From an uncultured Clostridia bacterium (GTDB taxonomy: Bacteria; Bacillota; Clostridia; Oscillospirales; Acutalibacteraceae): a stretch of 35,738 nt of DNA. The number at the start of each line of letters is the position of its first letter. The stretch's first letter is position 1. The DNA lies in the NCBI GenBank assembly GCA_937880805.1, contig CALGRR010000033.1, positions 1 through 35,738 on the forward strand, read 5' to 3'. The notes under the pieces were generated by a model. The model was not told where the DNA came from, searched no databases, and was given only the letters and a program-made list of their open reading frames with translations. Below are positions 1 to 8,677 of the stretch, one piece after another. The position numbers were made by a program, and so were the translations under genes.

Positions 1-781
1 TAACACCAACGCTCTTGAAATCGGGAACGGCGATGAAATACTGCCATACCTTTTCTGCAAGTCCGCAGTTATCAAATTCTTCACGAAGAATTGCATCTGC
101 TTCACGAAGAGCGTGAAGTCTGTCACGGGTGATCGCACCGAGGCAGCGAACGCCGAGACCGGGTCCGGGGAACGGCTGACGGTAAACCATTGCGTGGGGA
201 AGTCCGAGAGCTTCGCCAACAACTCTTACCTCATCTTTATAAAGAAGCTTAACGGGTTCAACAAGCTCCATTTCCATATCTTCGGGAAGGCCGCCAACAT
301 TATGATGAGCCTTTACGCCGTCTGATTCAAGAATATCGGGATAAATTGTGCCCTGAGCAAGGAAGGAAATGCCTTCAAGCTTTGCTGCTTCTTCATCGAA
401 AACTTTTATGAACTCGCCGCCGATGATTTTTCTCTTCTTTTCGGGTTCATCAACACCTGCAAGAAGATCAAGGAATCTGTCGGTAGCATCAATATAAATA
501 AGGTTTGCATCAAGTGCTTTGCCGAAAACCTCGATTACCTGCTCGCTCTCCCCTTTTCTCATAAGGCCGTGGTTAACGTGAACGCAAACAAGCTGTTTGC
601 CGATTGCCTTTATAAGAAGAGCTGCAACAACGGATGAATCAACACCGCCTGAAAGAGCAAGAAGAACCTTCTTATCCCCTACCTGGGCTCTCACTTCAGC
701 AACCTGCTCTTCAATAAAAGCATTTGCCAATTCGGGTGTTGTTATTCTCTGCATTGATTCGGGACGTACATTGCTCTGCAT
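1..781 (-). CDS. guaA: GMP synthase, ATP-pyrophosphatase subunit (3' end cut by window)
   Basis: This enzyme aminates XMP to GMP using ATP, the last step of guanine nucleotide synthesis in the cytoplasm. The visible 260 residues contain the PP-loop ATP-pyrophosphatase motif SGGVDSS at residues 44-50, then HVNHGLMRKGE, the QGTIYPDILES segment, KAHHNVGGLPEDM and the QPFPGPGLGVRCLG segment, all typical of GuaA. The ATG at 779-781 follows GGAGGAATTAAAT and lies 20 bp after the stop of the upstream CofE-like gene, so the two are cotranscribed. The protein begins only about 43 residues before the P-loop, so the class I glutaminase domain normally found at the N-terminus is absent. It resembles the split (archaeal-type) ATP-PPase subunit, and a separate glutaminase or free ammonia would have to supply nitrogen. 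The C-terminal dimerisation part lies beyond base 1. The family call is very secure. Confidence 0.95.
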   Translation of the reverse strand, partial: MQSNVRPESMQRITTPELANAFIEEQVAEVRAQVGDKKVLLALSGGVDSSVVAALLIKAIGKQLVCVHVNHGLMRKGESEQVIEVFGKALDANLIYIDATDRFLDLLAGVDEPEKKRKIIGGEFIKVFDEEAAKLEGISFLAQGTIYPDILESDGVKAHHNVGGLPEDMEMELVEPVKLLYKDEVRVVGEALGLPHAMVYRQPFPGPGLGVRCLGAITRDRLHALREADAILREEFDNCGLAEKVWQYFIAVPDFKSVGV

Positions 782-801
782 ATTTAATTCCTCCGTTCTT
801 A

Positions 802-1995
802 TCAGTTGGTATAGTTATCAAAATATCCCTGAACGAGCACTACGGGAGTGCCTTTATCGCCTGAACCGCTGGTGAGGTCACAAAGCGAACCGATAAGGTC
901 GGTAAACTGTCTGGGAGTTGTTCCCTGAGATGACATATCGCCAACAAGGCTGCTGCCGTCTTTAGCTTCGATTTTCTTTGAAATTGCTTCCTTAAGAGCA
1001 TCGCCGCTTAAATCTTTGAAATCGTTATCGGCAAGATACTTGAGCTTAAGCTCGTTGGGTGTGCCCTTAAGACCTGCTGTGTATCCGGGTGATACGCAGG
1101 GGTCTGCAAGCTCCCAGATTTTGCCCTGGGGATCCTTGAAGGCACCGTCGCCATAAACCATAACTTCAATATTTTTGCCCGTTGCTTCAATGAGAAGCTT
1201 CTGGGTTTTGTTTACGAAAACATCGCAATCCTTGGGGAAAAGCTTTATCATATCCTCGGTTGACTTGTTTGAACCGAGAAGGCCGAAATCTGCATTAAAG
1301 CCGCTGCCGTCAACTGAAGAAGTGAGAATATCATCAAGACCGCAAACTACCTTTGCACCTGCTGCTTTAAGAAGACGCTTTGTTCTTGCTCTTGTGTGAA
1401 TATCGCAGGTAAGAACGCAATCTGCATAATCAAGAATGCTCTTTGCCTGATTTGCAAAAACGATTTCGCACTCTGCGCCTGCATCCTTAACAATCTGCAT
1501 ATAATAATCAACATAGTCAACACCGGTGAATTCGTGCTTATTCTCGCCGAAAAGCTCACGGTATTTTTCAAGTGAAAGCACATCGCTGTAGGGGTTTACG
1601 CCTGCTTCATCAAGCTGATCATATGTGAGAAGATGGTTTCCAACCTCGTCGCTGGGATAGCTGAGCATAAGAACAACTTTCTTTGCACCCATTGCAATAC
1701 CCTTAAGGCAGATTGCAAAACGGTTTCTTGAAAGAATGGGGAAAATAACACCTACTGTTTCGCCGCCGAGCTTTGCTTTTATATCCTTGGCGATTGCTTC
1801 AACGCTTGCATAGTTTCCCTGGCTTCTTGCAACTATCGATTCTGTTACTGCCACAACATCCTTATCGCGAAGCTCAAAGCCGTCACACTCTGCTGCCTCA
1901 ACAACACTGTTGCAAACTATCTGTGCAAGGTCATCACCCTCACGGATAATCGGGCAGCGAATGCCTCTTGACACTGTACCTGTTTTTCTTTCCAT
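802..1995 (-). CDS. CofE-like protein (coenzyme F420-0:L-glutamate ligase family)
   Basis: The 397-residue protein matches the F420_ligase family in length and pattern: an N-terminal PIIREGDDLAQIV segment, the KDVVAVTESIVARSQGNY segment, and a GGETVGVIFPILSRNRF segment. In archaea and actinobacteria CofE/FbiB adds glutamates to coenzyme F420. Clostridia generally do not make F420, so the substrate here is unknown and the name should be read as family membership only. The ATG at 1993-1995 is chosen over an in-frame upstream codon at 2095-2097 because it follows an AAGGGGAT ribosome binding site, and the upstream codon lies inside the promoter -35 box. It is the first gene of an operon with guaA. 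No F420 biosynthesis or F420-dependent gene is in the window. Confidence 0.82.
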   Translation of the reverse strand: MERKTGTVSRGIRCPIIREGDDLAQIVCNSVVEAAECDGFELRDKDVVAVTESIVARSQGNYASVEAIAKDIKAKLGGETVGVIFPILSRNRFAICLKGIAMGAKKVVLMLSYPSDEVGNHLLTYDQLDEAGVNPYSDVLSLEKYRELFGENKHEFTGVDYVDYYMQIVKDAGAECEIVFANQAKSILDYADCVLTCDIHTRARTKRLLKAAGAKVVCGLDDILTSSVDGSGFNADFGLLGSNKSTEDMIKLFPKDCDVFVNKTQKLLIEATGKNIEVMVYGDGAFKDPQGKIWELADPCVSPGYTAGLKGTPNELKLKYLADNDFKDLSGDALKEAISKKIEAKDGSSLVGDMSSQGTTPRQFTDLIGSLCDLTSGSGDKGTPVVLVQGYFDNYTN

Positions 1996-2068
1996 TGATA
2001 CATATCCCCTTATTACAGCTGAAAAGCTGCTAAAATCATAAAAAGCTTTTTTAAAAAACTCCAAAAAT

Positions 2069-2097
2069 ATTTTATCACTAATGAAACAATAAATCAA
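2069..2097 (-). promoter_or_regulatory. Sigma-A type promoter for the CofE-like gene and guaA
   Basis: On the minus strand the -35 box is TTGATT (2092-2097), the spacer is exactly 17 bp, and the -10 box is TAAAAT (2069-2074). Predicted transcription starts near 2062, giving a leader of about 65 nt. That is too short for a purine riboswitch plus expression platform, and no such aptamer was recognised. Confidence 0.75.
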
Positions 2098-2164
2098 GAG
2101 CGAGCTTATATAACATTTTACAATTTTAAAAAAACAAAATTAAATCTTTTTGTTAACATAGCAA

Positions 2165-2194
2165 AAGCCCCCTGCACCGAGGTGCAAGGGGCTT
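2165..2194 (-). terminator. Intrinsic terminator after the four-gene giant operon
   Basis: The arms AAGCCCCCTGCACC (2165-2178) and GGTGCAAGGGGCTT (2181-2194) form a 14-bp stem. The single C/A mismatch on the plus strand becomes a U-G wobble in minus-strand RNA, so the stem is fully paired only in that orientation. The 3' side of the minus-strand stem ends in UUUU. It lies 40 bp after the G4 stop and before the next promoter, which fits the end of the giant transcript. Confidence 0.8.
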
Positions 2195-2234
2195 GAACTT
2201 TCAGTTTTTATTTTGAAGTCTGTTCTGTTCAGAC

Positions 2235-5200
2235 TTATGCATAAATCATACTGCCGTCGGTCTGCACAATTCTTGCACTGCCGAGAACGTGAGCATTGAT
2301 ACAAGTGCCGTCTGTTACGTCAACTCTGTTATCTCCGCTTGTTATAGCAGTAAGGTTTGCTGCCTTCTTTCTGTAATCAATATACTCAGGTGAGGTCTGA
2401 TATGACCAGCTTGTTACGCCCATAATCTCATCACTGATCATTGAATCGTCAGTTGCGTCAATGCGTGCGTCGCCGTTAAGGTCACCGAAGATGATTACAC
2501 GGAAGGTTTCAACAATCTTGCCTGTTACGTCGTCGTAAACATTAATGATTGTTCCCGTACCGGTCTTTTCACCGTAGTTTTCGTTGAGAATGATAATCTC
2601 AGCGTGTCCGTCACCGGAAACATCAATATACTTATCTTCAAGAGTAGTCTTATTGATGCCTGTTACAAGACCGTATACATACCACTTGCTTTCGCCTTCA
2701 ACATAATCATCAACCGTAAGACCTGCTCTGTCGATAACTGTTGTGCATTCAGCATTGGTGGGTTCGGGGATAAGCATAACCTTTACTCTGTCATATACCG
2801 CATAAAGAACAAGATCTTCTGCAGGCATTGTTGCGTCAGGAGCAATGAGGTTATCCTTACCGTTTTCTGTTTCTGACCAACCAAGGAACTCATAATTCTC
2901 TATCGCAGGAGCTGCGGGGAAGGGAATTGCGGTGCCCATATTAAGGTTGTCTGCTTCAGAATATACATACTTTTCATCGCTTACTGCGGGACCTCTTGCA
3001 TTTGAGTAATCATAGAACTTCACGCTGTAAGCTGACTTGGTCCAGATAGCAACATATTCAACATCTGCTTCGCCTACCGAGCCGAAATCTTCAACCTTAA
3101 CATCGGGAGCTGTGCTGAGTGCCCAGCCGCCGAAGGTGTAGCCTTCAAGAACGGGGTTGGGAGTGGGAGCAGTAATCTTTGTTCCGAAGGGAAGTGCGTC
3201 CGAATCAACACTTGAACCGTTTTCAAATTTACCCTCGCCTGCATTGAATGTTACATTGTAAGACTGAACTTCCATCTTAGCAAAAATCGTAACATCATTG
3301 TTGGGCATTGTGGGATCGATCGTTGCGGCTGTTGTGCATTCAGCTGAATCATACCAACCAAGGAACTTGCTGCCTTCAACAACGGGATCTGCTACTGAAA
3401 CGGGTGCTTCATAGTAATACTTAACGGGTGTTTCTACGCCGTTAACAACCGTTGTTAATGTCCAGAGGTTTCTCTGGAAGTATGCATTAAGAACAAGACT
3501 TCCTACTGTGGGAGCAGGAATTGTTCCCGAAACATTACTCTTTTCTGCGGTTTCAACATCTTCTGTGTCGAGAATAAAGCCTGTGGGAACCTTGATGCTG
3601 GGAGCTCTTTCTTCACCGACAACACCGTCTGTGAAGTTGATAACCGTTGTGGGATCTGCAGGATAATTTCCGTTTACATCCATTTCATAGATGTTAAGGG
3701 TATAACCTACATTCACATCGGGATACCACTGTGCTGTGAACACAAGATCCTTATCGGGCATTGTGCCGTAGTCACTGGGCTGCTTGCCTTCTGCATCAAG
3801 CCAACCGCCAAACTTATAGCCAACCTTTGCGGGATTGCCGGGAACATATACGGGCTTGCCGAATTCAAGTGTCTGGCCATGCCATTCGGTTGTTGAGCCG
3901 TCATCTTCTATAATATTATAGGTAAGATTATGAACATTTGCAATCCAGATTGCCTTAACAGACATATCCGCTGTGAGAGTTGTGGGATATGCAACGGTAT
4001 CGCCTGCTGCATTTACCCAATGGCTGAATCTGTGTCCTGCCTTGTTCATTGCTGATGCAGCGGGAACTCTCTGCTCATAGTAATAAGCGTTGGTCTGAAC
4101 ATCAGTGCCGTTATCTTTGTTAACGGTCAATGTGTACTGATTACGTGTGTAGTAAAGCTTAAGAACGGTGCTGCCGTTAGCTGCAACTGTTTCGGAAAGA
4201 ACGTTGTTTGCATTTTCCTTATCGAACTCAAAGTGCTCAATATCCTTTGCAGTTACTTCAACGACTGAATCTGTGGGAGCAGTTTGTGTATCATCGTAAT
4301 CTGTTGCGAAGGGATCATATGTTCCGTCAGTCTTCATAAGATAATACTCAACTGTGTAGCCCACATTCTTTGCAGTCCATACAGCATAGAAGGTCTTGCC
4401 TTCTTCATCCATCTTGCCGAGGCTGTCAAGCTTGTTCACACCGTCTGTTGACCAACCTGCAAACTCATAACCGGGTTTCTGGGGAGGTGTTCCGGGTGCC
4501 TTAACATCGTCTTCAAAAACAGCTTCAGTTGTTGTGAATGCCTTTTCGTCTGTAAGCTCGCTGTAGAATTCAGCTTTAAATGTGCCCTTATTGAATTTAG
4601 CATTAAGAACAATATTTCTTGCGGGCATTGCTCCGCCGAAGATGAATTCTGCGTTTTCATCAGTCTCATACCAGAATGCGAAATTGTGACCCTTGAGTGT
4701 GGGAACAAATTCATTCTTGGTAATGGTAGCTGTGAAATCAAACGGATCCTGAGCAACCTGAACACCGTCTACAAAGTAGGTAACGGTATATTCATTTACA
4801 GTCCACTTTGCAACATAGTCTGCTGCTTCTTCTGCAAGAACTTTAACTTCAACAACAGTTTCTGTGTCTGCTGCAAGAGTCCAGCCTGCGAATGTGTAGC
4901 CTGTTCTTGATACTTCAGGAATCTTTACGATTGAACCGTAGAGATAATCTGTGCTTGTTACATCATCTTCGCTGTCTGTGTTGGCATCGAAGCTAACCTT
5001 AACAATATCTCTGTCATAGTAAACGATAAGATCTGTTGTGCCGTCAGCTGCAATAGGAGCTGAAAGAACATTGGTCTTTTCATCGCTTACGTGGAAACCG
5101 GTTTCGGGAGCAGGTGTGTATGTTGCATCTGTTCCGGTTGTTCCGGTCTTTTCAAATACTGTTTCTGTGTATGAGCCGTCTGTATTCTGAGTGTATACAT

Positions 5201-8200
5201 AAATCTCATAAGGAGTATTTGTTGCGGGAAGCCACTTTGCTGTGTATTCAAGAGCGTTATCGGGCATTACGTTGGGAATGGTTGCCTTGTTACCCTCTGC
5301 ATCATACCAGCCGTCGAACACATAACCTTCACGGTCATTGAGTTCGGGAACTTCAATAGCCTCGCCGTAGTTAGTGGAAACTGTTTCGGTCTTGTTATCG
5401 CCGTCTTCGCCTGCTTCAACAAATGTGCCTTCGCCTGCGTTAAATACTGCATTATATTTATTTACATCATATGTTGCATAGTAAGTAGCGGTCTTTGCGG
5501 GCATCTTTGTGTCTGCTGCGAATTCGGGAGAACCTGACCAGCCGGTGAAAGTATAGCCCTTCTTTGCAACTGCATCAGCTGCGGGTTCATAATCTGCAAC
5601 AAGTGCGCCGAAATCAACCTCGCCATTGTAAAGCTCTTTACCGTCTGCTACATAAACAAGTGTATACTGGTTAACCTTCCAGGTTGCTGTGTAGGTTGCA
5701 TCCTCTGCGGGCATCTTGCCGGGAGCATTGCCGTTTTCATCTTCCCAACCGGTGAAGGTATAACCTGTCTTTTCGGGATTCTCGGGAAGTGTAACTGCTT
5801 CGTCATAAGTAACTTCAACAGTTTCTCTTCTTGTATCCTCATCATCGTCTTTGGGGAATACTGCGTCTTCGCCTGCATCGAAGGTTGCGTTGTATTTGTT
5901 GATAACAAATACTGCCTTATAGGCAACATCCTTCATAGGCATTGCTGTTGCTGCAAGAGCTTCGGGAGTGATTATATCGCTCTCTGCGGGCTCTGCAATG
6001 CTTACATCTGCCCAGCCTGCGAATGTGTAGCCAACCTTTTCAGGATCCTGAGGAACGTCAAGTGAATCGTTATAAGCTACATCAAATGCTTCATAAAGAC
6101 CTGCATCTGTGTAGTATTCAACTGTGTAAACATCTGCATCCCAGATTGCCTTGAACTGCTTGCCCTCTGCATCCATAATTGAAGGAGTGGGAGTCCAGCC
6201 CTTGAAGGTGTAGCCTTCTCTTTCAGGTGCTGCAGGAACAACTATAGCCTGCTCAAAAGCTGTGGGAACAAGCTTTGATGCAGTTGCTGTTTCGTCACCG
6301 TCAAAGTAACCGCCGTTGGGATCAAATTCCGCATTATAAACCTTTGCTGTAAGCTTATAGTAAAGGTTGATGTTTTCTGCGGGCATTGTTGTGCCTTCAA
6401 CAAATTCCTTTGTTAAGGTGAGATCGGTATAAGCCTTTGAAAGCTCATAGCCGGTGGGAATTTCATATCTTACGGGAACAGCAGCGATTACATCGCCGTA
6501 TGAGTTCTGTGTCTTACTTGCAAGTTCAGGCTTGCCTGATGCATCGCTGAGCACATAATAAGTAACCGAATAAGTTCTTGTTTCAAATACTGCATAGTAG
6601 GTTGTTGCTGTTTCGGGATATGTTTCATCAAGACCTGTTACAGTCTTAAGAGTTGCGTCCTTTGTCCAACCAACGAAACGGTTACCCTCAAGCACGGGAG
6701 TTTCGGGAGCAACAAAGGGCTCAAAGGGTGTTGCCGTAATAGAATAAACAGCATCGCCGTTGTTGGGATTAAAGGTAATTTCTACCTTTGAAATCCACTG
6801 TGCAACAAGCTTGAGGTCTTCGTGAGGCATTTCGGCAGGAATATCAATAATTTCTGTTGTGCCTTCAACCGCCCAACCAAGGAAGGCTGAACCGGGCTTT
6901 GAAACCTCGGGAACTGATGCTGCATTAATCTTTTTGCCGATTACATCTTCAATAACGAAGGTGTTGGGATCGCCTTCTGCGAATGAACCGCCGTTTGCAT
7001 CAAAAGTAATGCTGCTTTCGATTGAAACGGGGTAGCTCTCTGTTGTGAGAGCAACTTCCCAAAGCCAGAGACCCTGTGAGAAATCGTCGTCAAGATCTTC
7101 TGCACTTACGGGAATATTGATATAGCCTTCACTGTCAGGAGTAAGGAGTGTGTTATCAACGATAAAGCAATCACCCTCGCCTGAAGCATTGGGGCTTACA
7201 ATCATAGGAATTGATGCAAACCATTCATCACCTGAAAGAACATTACCGGTTGAGGGGTTGAACTTATAGGCAATAGTGTATGCACCGTGAGTGCTTGCAA
7301 ATTCGCTTGTTATGCAGCCGTTATCAACAAGATCCTTGATAGCGAAGTTTTTGCTTGAAATATACATATAATCGCCGTGAGCACCTGTCATAGCTGCTGA
7401 TGAAGCGGGATCATCATTGAATGTGAGAACATTTGATGAGTTCTCTTTAACACCGGTAGGATTGAGGAAGAAATCATTATCATAGAAAAGAATGATTTCA
7501 CCGGCGTTGGTATAGTAAGAAGTATCAACAAAAAGTCTGAGCTGAACTTCTTCACCGGGCTTGACTCTCTGAGTCTTTACCCACTCTGTGCCGTCAAATC
7601 TGTAGAACTCAGTTTTGAAAGCAAGAGTTTTATCTGCTGCAACCGTGCTTTTCCAGGATGCGGTATAGGTTGTATCCGCTGTGGGGAACACTGTTACTTC
7701 TGTTGCGGTGGTTGAACCTGATGCAAGCCAGCCGAGGAACTTATAATTGTTCTTTTCGGGAGCAGCAACGGTAAGAGCAGCACCTGCTTCACCTTCCATA
7801 ATCTCAACGCTCTTTTTGTTTCCCTGTGCATCTGTGAAAGAGCCGCCATCTGCATCGAAGGTTACGGAAACAAGAGTATTATAAAGCTCAACCTGGCTGT
7901 CTTCACTCGTGAATACGGGAGTCCAGCCGTTCATTGAAACGCAGCTGCTGTTATATCCGCCGAAGGGACCCTTGGGAATATTAACAACGCCGTTCTGCTG
8001 TGCTTTGCTTAATATTGTGGCATCTTCAATAAAGAATTTGCCTACAGTGCCTGCAGCCACATCGCTCTTAACAGCAAGATCCATTTCAAAAAGAACTGCA
8101 TCTTTGTTAAGCTTGATGTTCTGTGACTGAGAATCAAGCTGATAGTTAATTAAAACAAAATTATTTGCATTTGCGAAGGTCTGATCAATAACGCCGAGAG

Positions 8201-8582
8201 CTACAAGAAGCTTCTCTTTGCTTGATGATGCTTCTGTATCAACAACAGCCTCCATACCGATGGGAAGTGCTTTATAGTATGAGCCAACGGTAAAGTTTGA
8301 AACTGCAGCATCAAAGAAGTTACTGTTAAAGAAGAAAAGCAAGGTGCCTGCATTCGTGTAATAGCCTGTTTCTGCATAGACTCTTACTTTTACGGTTTCG
8401 CCTTGCTTAACCTTATCGGTTACCACCAAATCTCCGTCTGCTTCTATTCTTAATATTTCGGTTCTGATGCTTACATTATTGGGATCGTCATCAGCGACAT
8501 TCCATGCTGAAGCAACTGAAACAGAACTGAATATCATCAAGAAGGCAAGAACCATTGCTGCTAACCTTTTAATTTTAGTCAT
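2235..8582 (-). CDS. G4: giant secreted dockerin protein with InlB B-type repeats and two cohesin-like modules
   Basis: The 2115-residue protein starts with a Sec signal peptide (residues 1-26, KIKR then a hydrophobic core, ending SVASA). Order: cohesin-like module (about 38-235), one InlB-type repeat (238-312), a second cohesin-like module (319-520), about 16 further InlB B-repeat-like units with three MucBP-like units (about 524-1932), a conserved pre-dockerin module (1933-2028) and a dockerin (2029-2115). Repeats carry the family pattern of FDANGG-like start, GYTFxGW core, MPA turn and AxW end. The ATG at 8580-8582 follows GGAGGAATTCTTGC. The second dockerin calcium loop is degenerate. It is the last gene of the giant unit, followed by a terminator. 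The expected role is extracellular scaffold, adhesin or spacer protein; no catalytic domain or LPXTG anchor is visible. Architecture is clear, function is inferred. Confidence 0.93.
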   Translation of the reverse strand: MTKIKRLAAMVLAFLMIFSSVSVASAWNVADDDPNNVSIRTEILRIEADGDLVVTDKVKQGETVKVRVYAETGYYTNAGTLLFFFNSNFFDAAVSNFTVGSYYKALPIGMEAVVDTEASSSKEKLLVALGVIDQTFANANNFVLINYQLDSQSQNIKLNKDAVLFEMDLAVKSDVAAGTVGKFFIEDATILSKAQQNGVVNIPKGPFGGYNSSCVSMNGWTPVFTSEDSQVELYNTLVSVTFDADGGSFTDAQGNKKSVEIMEGEAGAALTVAAPEKNNYKFLGWLASGSTTATEVTVFPTADTTYTASWKSTVAADKTLAFKTEFYRFDGTEWVKTQRVKPGEEVQLRLFVDTSYYTNAGEIILFYDNDFFLNPTGVKENSSNVLTFNDDPASSAAMTGAHGDYMYISSKNFAIKDLVDNGCITSEFASTHGAYTIAYKFNPSTGNVLSGDEWFASIPMIVSPNASGEGDCFIVDNTLLTPDSEGYINIPVSAEDLDDDFSQGLWLWEVALTTESYPVSIESSITFDANGGSFAEGDPNTFVIEDVIGKKINAASVPEVSKPGSAFLGWAVEGTTEIIDIPAEMPHEDLKLVAQWISKVEITFNPNNGDAVYSITATPFEPFVAPETPVLEGNRFVGWTKDATLKTVTGLDETYPETATTYYAVFETRTYSVTYYVLSDASGKPELASKTQNSYGDVIAAVPVRYEIPTGYELSKAYTDLTLTKEFVEGTTMPAENINLYYKLTAKVYNAEFDPNGGYFDGDETATASKLVPTAFEQAIVVPAAPEREGYTFKGWTPTPSIMDAEGKQFKAIWDADVYTVEYYTDAGLYEAFDVAYNDSLDVPQDPEKVGYTFAGWADVSIAEPAESDIITPEALAATAMPMKDVAYKAVFVINKYNATFDAGEDAVFPKDDDEDTRRETVEVTYDEAVTLPENPEKTGYTFTGWEDENGNAPGKMPAEDATYTATWKVNQYTLVYVADGKELYNGEVDFGALVADYEPAADAVAKKGYTFTGWSGSPEFAADTKMPAKTATYYATYDVNKYNAVFNAGEGTFVEAGEDGDNKTETVSTNYGEAIEVPELNDREGYVFDGWYDAEGNKATIPNVMPDNALEYTAKWLPATNTPYEIYVYTQNTDGSYTETVFEKTGTTGTDATYTPAPETGFHVSDEKTNVLSAPIAADGTTDLIVYYDRDIVKVSFDANTDSEDDVTSTDYLYGSIVKIPEVSRTGYTFAGWTLAADTETVVEVKVLAEEAADYVAKWTVNEYTVTYFVDGVQVAQDPFDFTATITKNEFVPTLKGHNFAFWYETDENAEFIFGGAMPARNIVLNAKFNKGTFKAEFYSELTDEKAFTTTEAVFEDDVKAPGTPPQKPGYEFAGWSTDGVNKLDSLGKMDEEGKTFYAVWTAKNVGYTVEYYLMKTDGTYDPFATDYDDTQTAPTDSVVEVTAKDIEHFEFDKENANNVLSETVAANGSTVLKLYYTRNQYTLTVNKDNGTDVQTNAYYYEQRVPAASAMNKAGHRFSHWVNAAGDTVAYPTTLTADMSVKAIWIANVHNLTYNIIEDDGSTTEWHGQTLEFGKPVYVPGNPAKVGYKFGGWLDAEGKQPSDYGTMPDKDLVFTAQWYPDVNVGYTLNIYEMDVNGNYPADPTTVINFTDGVVGEERAPSIKVPTGFILDTEDVETAEKSNVSGTIPAPTVGSLVLNAYFQRNLWTLTTVVNGVETPVKYYYEAPVSVADPVVEGSKFLGWYDSAECTTAATIDPTMPNNDVTIFAKMEVQSYNVTFNAGEGKFENGSSVDSDALPFGTKITAPTPNPVLEGYTFGGWALSTAPDVKVEDFGSVGEADVEYVAIWTKSAYSVKFYDYSNARGPAVSDEKYVYSEADNLNMGTAIPFPAAPAIENYEFLGWSETENGKDNLIAPDATMPAEDLVLYAVYDRVKVMLIPEPTNAECTTVIDRAGLTVDDYVEGESKWYVYGLVTGINKTTLEDKYIDVSGDGHAEIIILNENYGEKTGTGTIINVYDDVTGKIVETFRVIIFGDLNGDARIDATDDSMISDEIMGVTSWSYQTSPEYIDYRKKAANLTAITSGDNRVDVTDGTCINAHVLGSARIVQTDGSMIYA
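2238..2786 (-). other. G4 pre-dockerin module plus dockerin
   Basis: The pre-dockerin module (2499-2786, 96 residues) has the KWYVYGL, SGDG and TGTGTIINVYD landmarks shared by all four proteins. The dockerin (2238-2498) has a good first calcium loop, GDLNGDARIDATD. In the second, aligned as AITSGDNRVDVTD, the first Asp is replaced by Ile and the third position by Ser, after a short insertion. Helix residues SMISDEIMG follow loop 1. Confidence 0.8.
5907..6573 (-). repeat. Shared three-repeat cassette, copy in G4
   Basis: It encodes YSVTYYVLSD, GGYFDGDETAT, GYTFKGWTPTPSIMDAEG and DSLDVPQDPEKVGYTFAGW, parallel to the two G2 copies. It shares the plus-strand run ggatcctgaggaacgtc with the copy at 17125-17800. 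It is evidence of module exchange or common descent between genes. Confidence 0.7.
7023..7628 (-). other. G4 second cohesin-like module
   Basis: Residues about 319-520 begin FKTEFYRFDGTEWVKTQRV, then KPGEEVQLRLFVDTSYYTNAG and ILFYDNDFF, and end in a GYINIPVS strand region. The pattern (KPGxxVxxRxxV, a strand with FYDxDFF, a later hydrophobic strand pair) recurs in all four proteins and resembles the start of type I cohesins (KPGDTV, then YSYDPNVLE). The fold call is by pattern only. Confidence 0.5.
7878..8471 (-). other. G4 first cohesin-like module
   Basis: Residues about 38-235 show KQGETVKVRVYAETGYYTNAG, LLFFFNSNFF, then VLFEMDLAVKSD with a Gly-rich turn, and NGVVNIPKGPFGG near the end. 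The same closing strand motif (IPKGP / VPKGP) occurs in the G2 module. Assignment as cohesin-like is inference from pattern and position. Confidence 0.5.
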
Positions 8583-8625
8583 GCAAGAATTCCTCCTTTT
8601 TTGTTTTATACCGAAACCGGTACTT

Positions 8626-8648
8626 AAAAGCGTTGCACAACCGCTTTT
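8626..8648 (-). other. Second hairpin in the G3-G4 gap
   Basis: AAAAGC-GTTG-CA-CAAC-C-GCTTTT on the plus strand: a 10-bp stem with a single bulged base and a 2-nt centre. In minus-strand RNA it ends in CUUUU. With the preceding GC-rich hairpin it could act as a weak attenuator, or it could be a DNA-binding palindrome. Confidence 0.5.
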
Positions 8649-8677
8649 AATTTTGAAAGCGAGGGATTTTCCTTGTG

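Noticed and set aside
1996..2062. Possible purine riboswitch in the leader before the CofE-like gene and guaA
   Set aside because: The leader is only about 65 nt and shows no purine aptamer core or terminator; only an A/U-rich stem is visible.
2235..8582. Flagellar function suggested by the family name Flg_new
   Set aside because: That name is historical. The repeats are InlB B-repeat-like modules of secreted surface proteins, and no flagellar gene is in the window.
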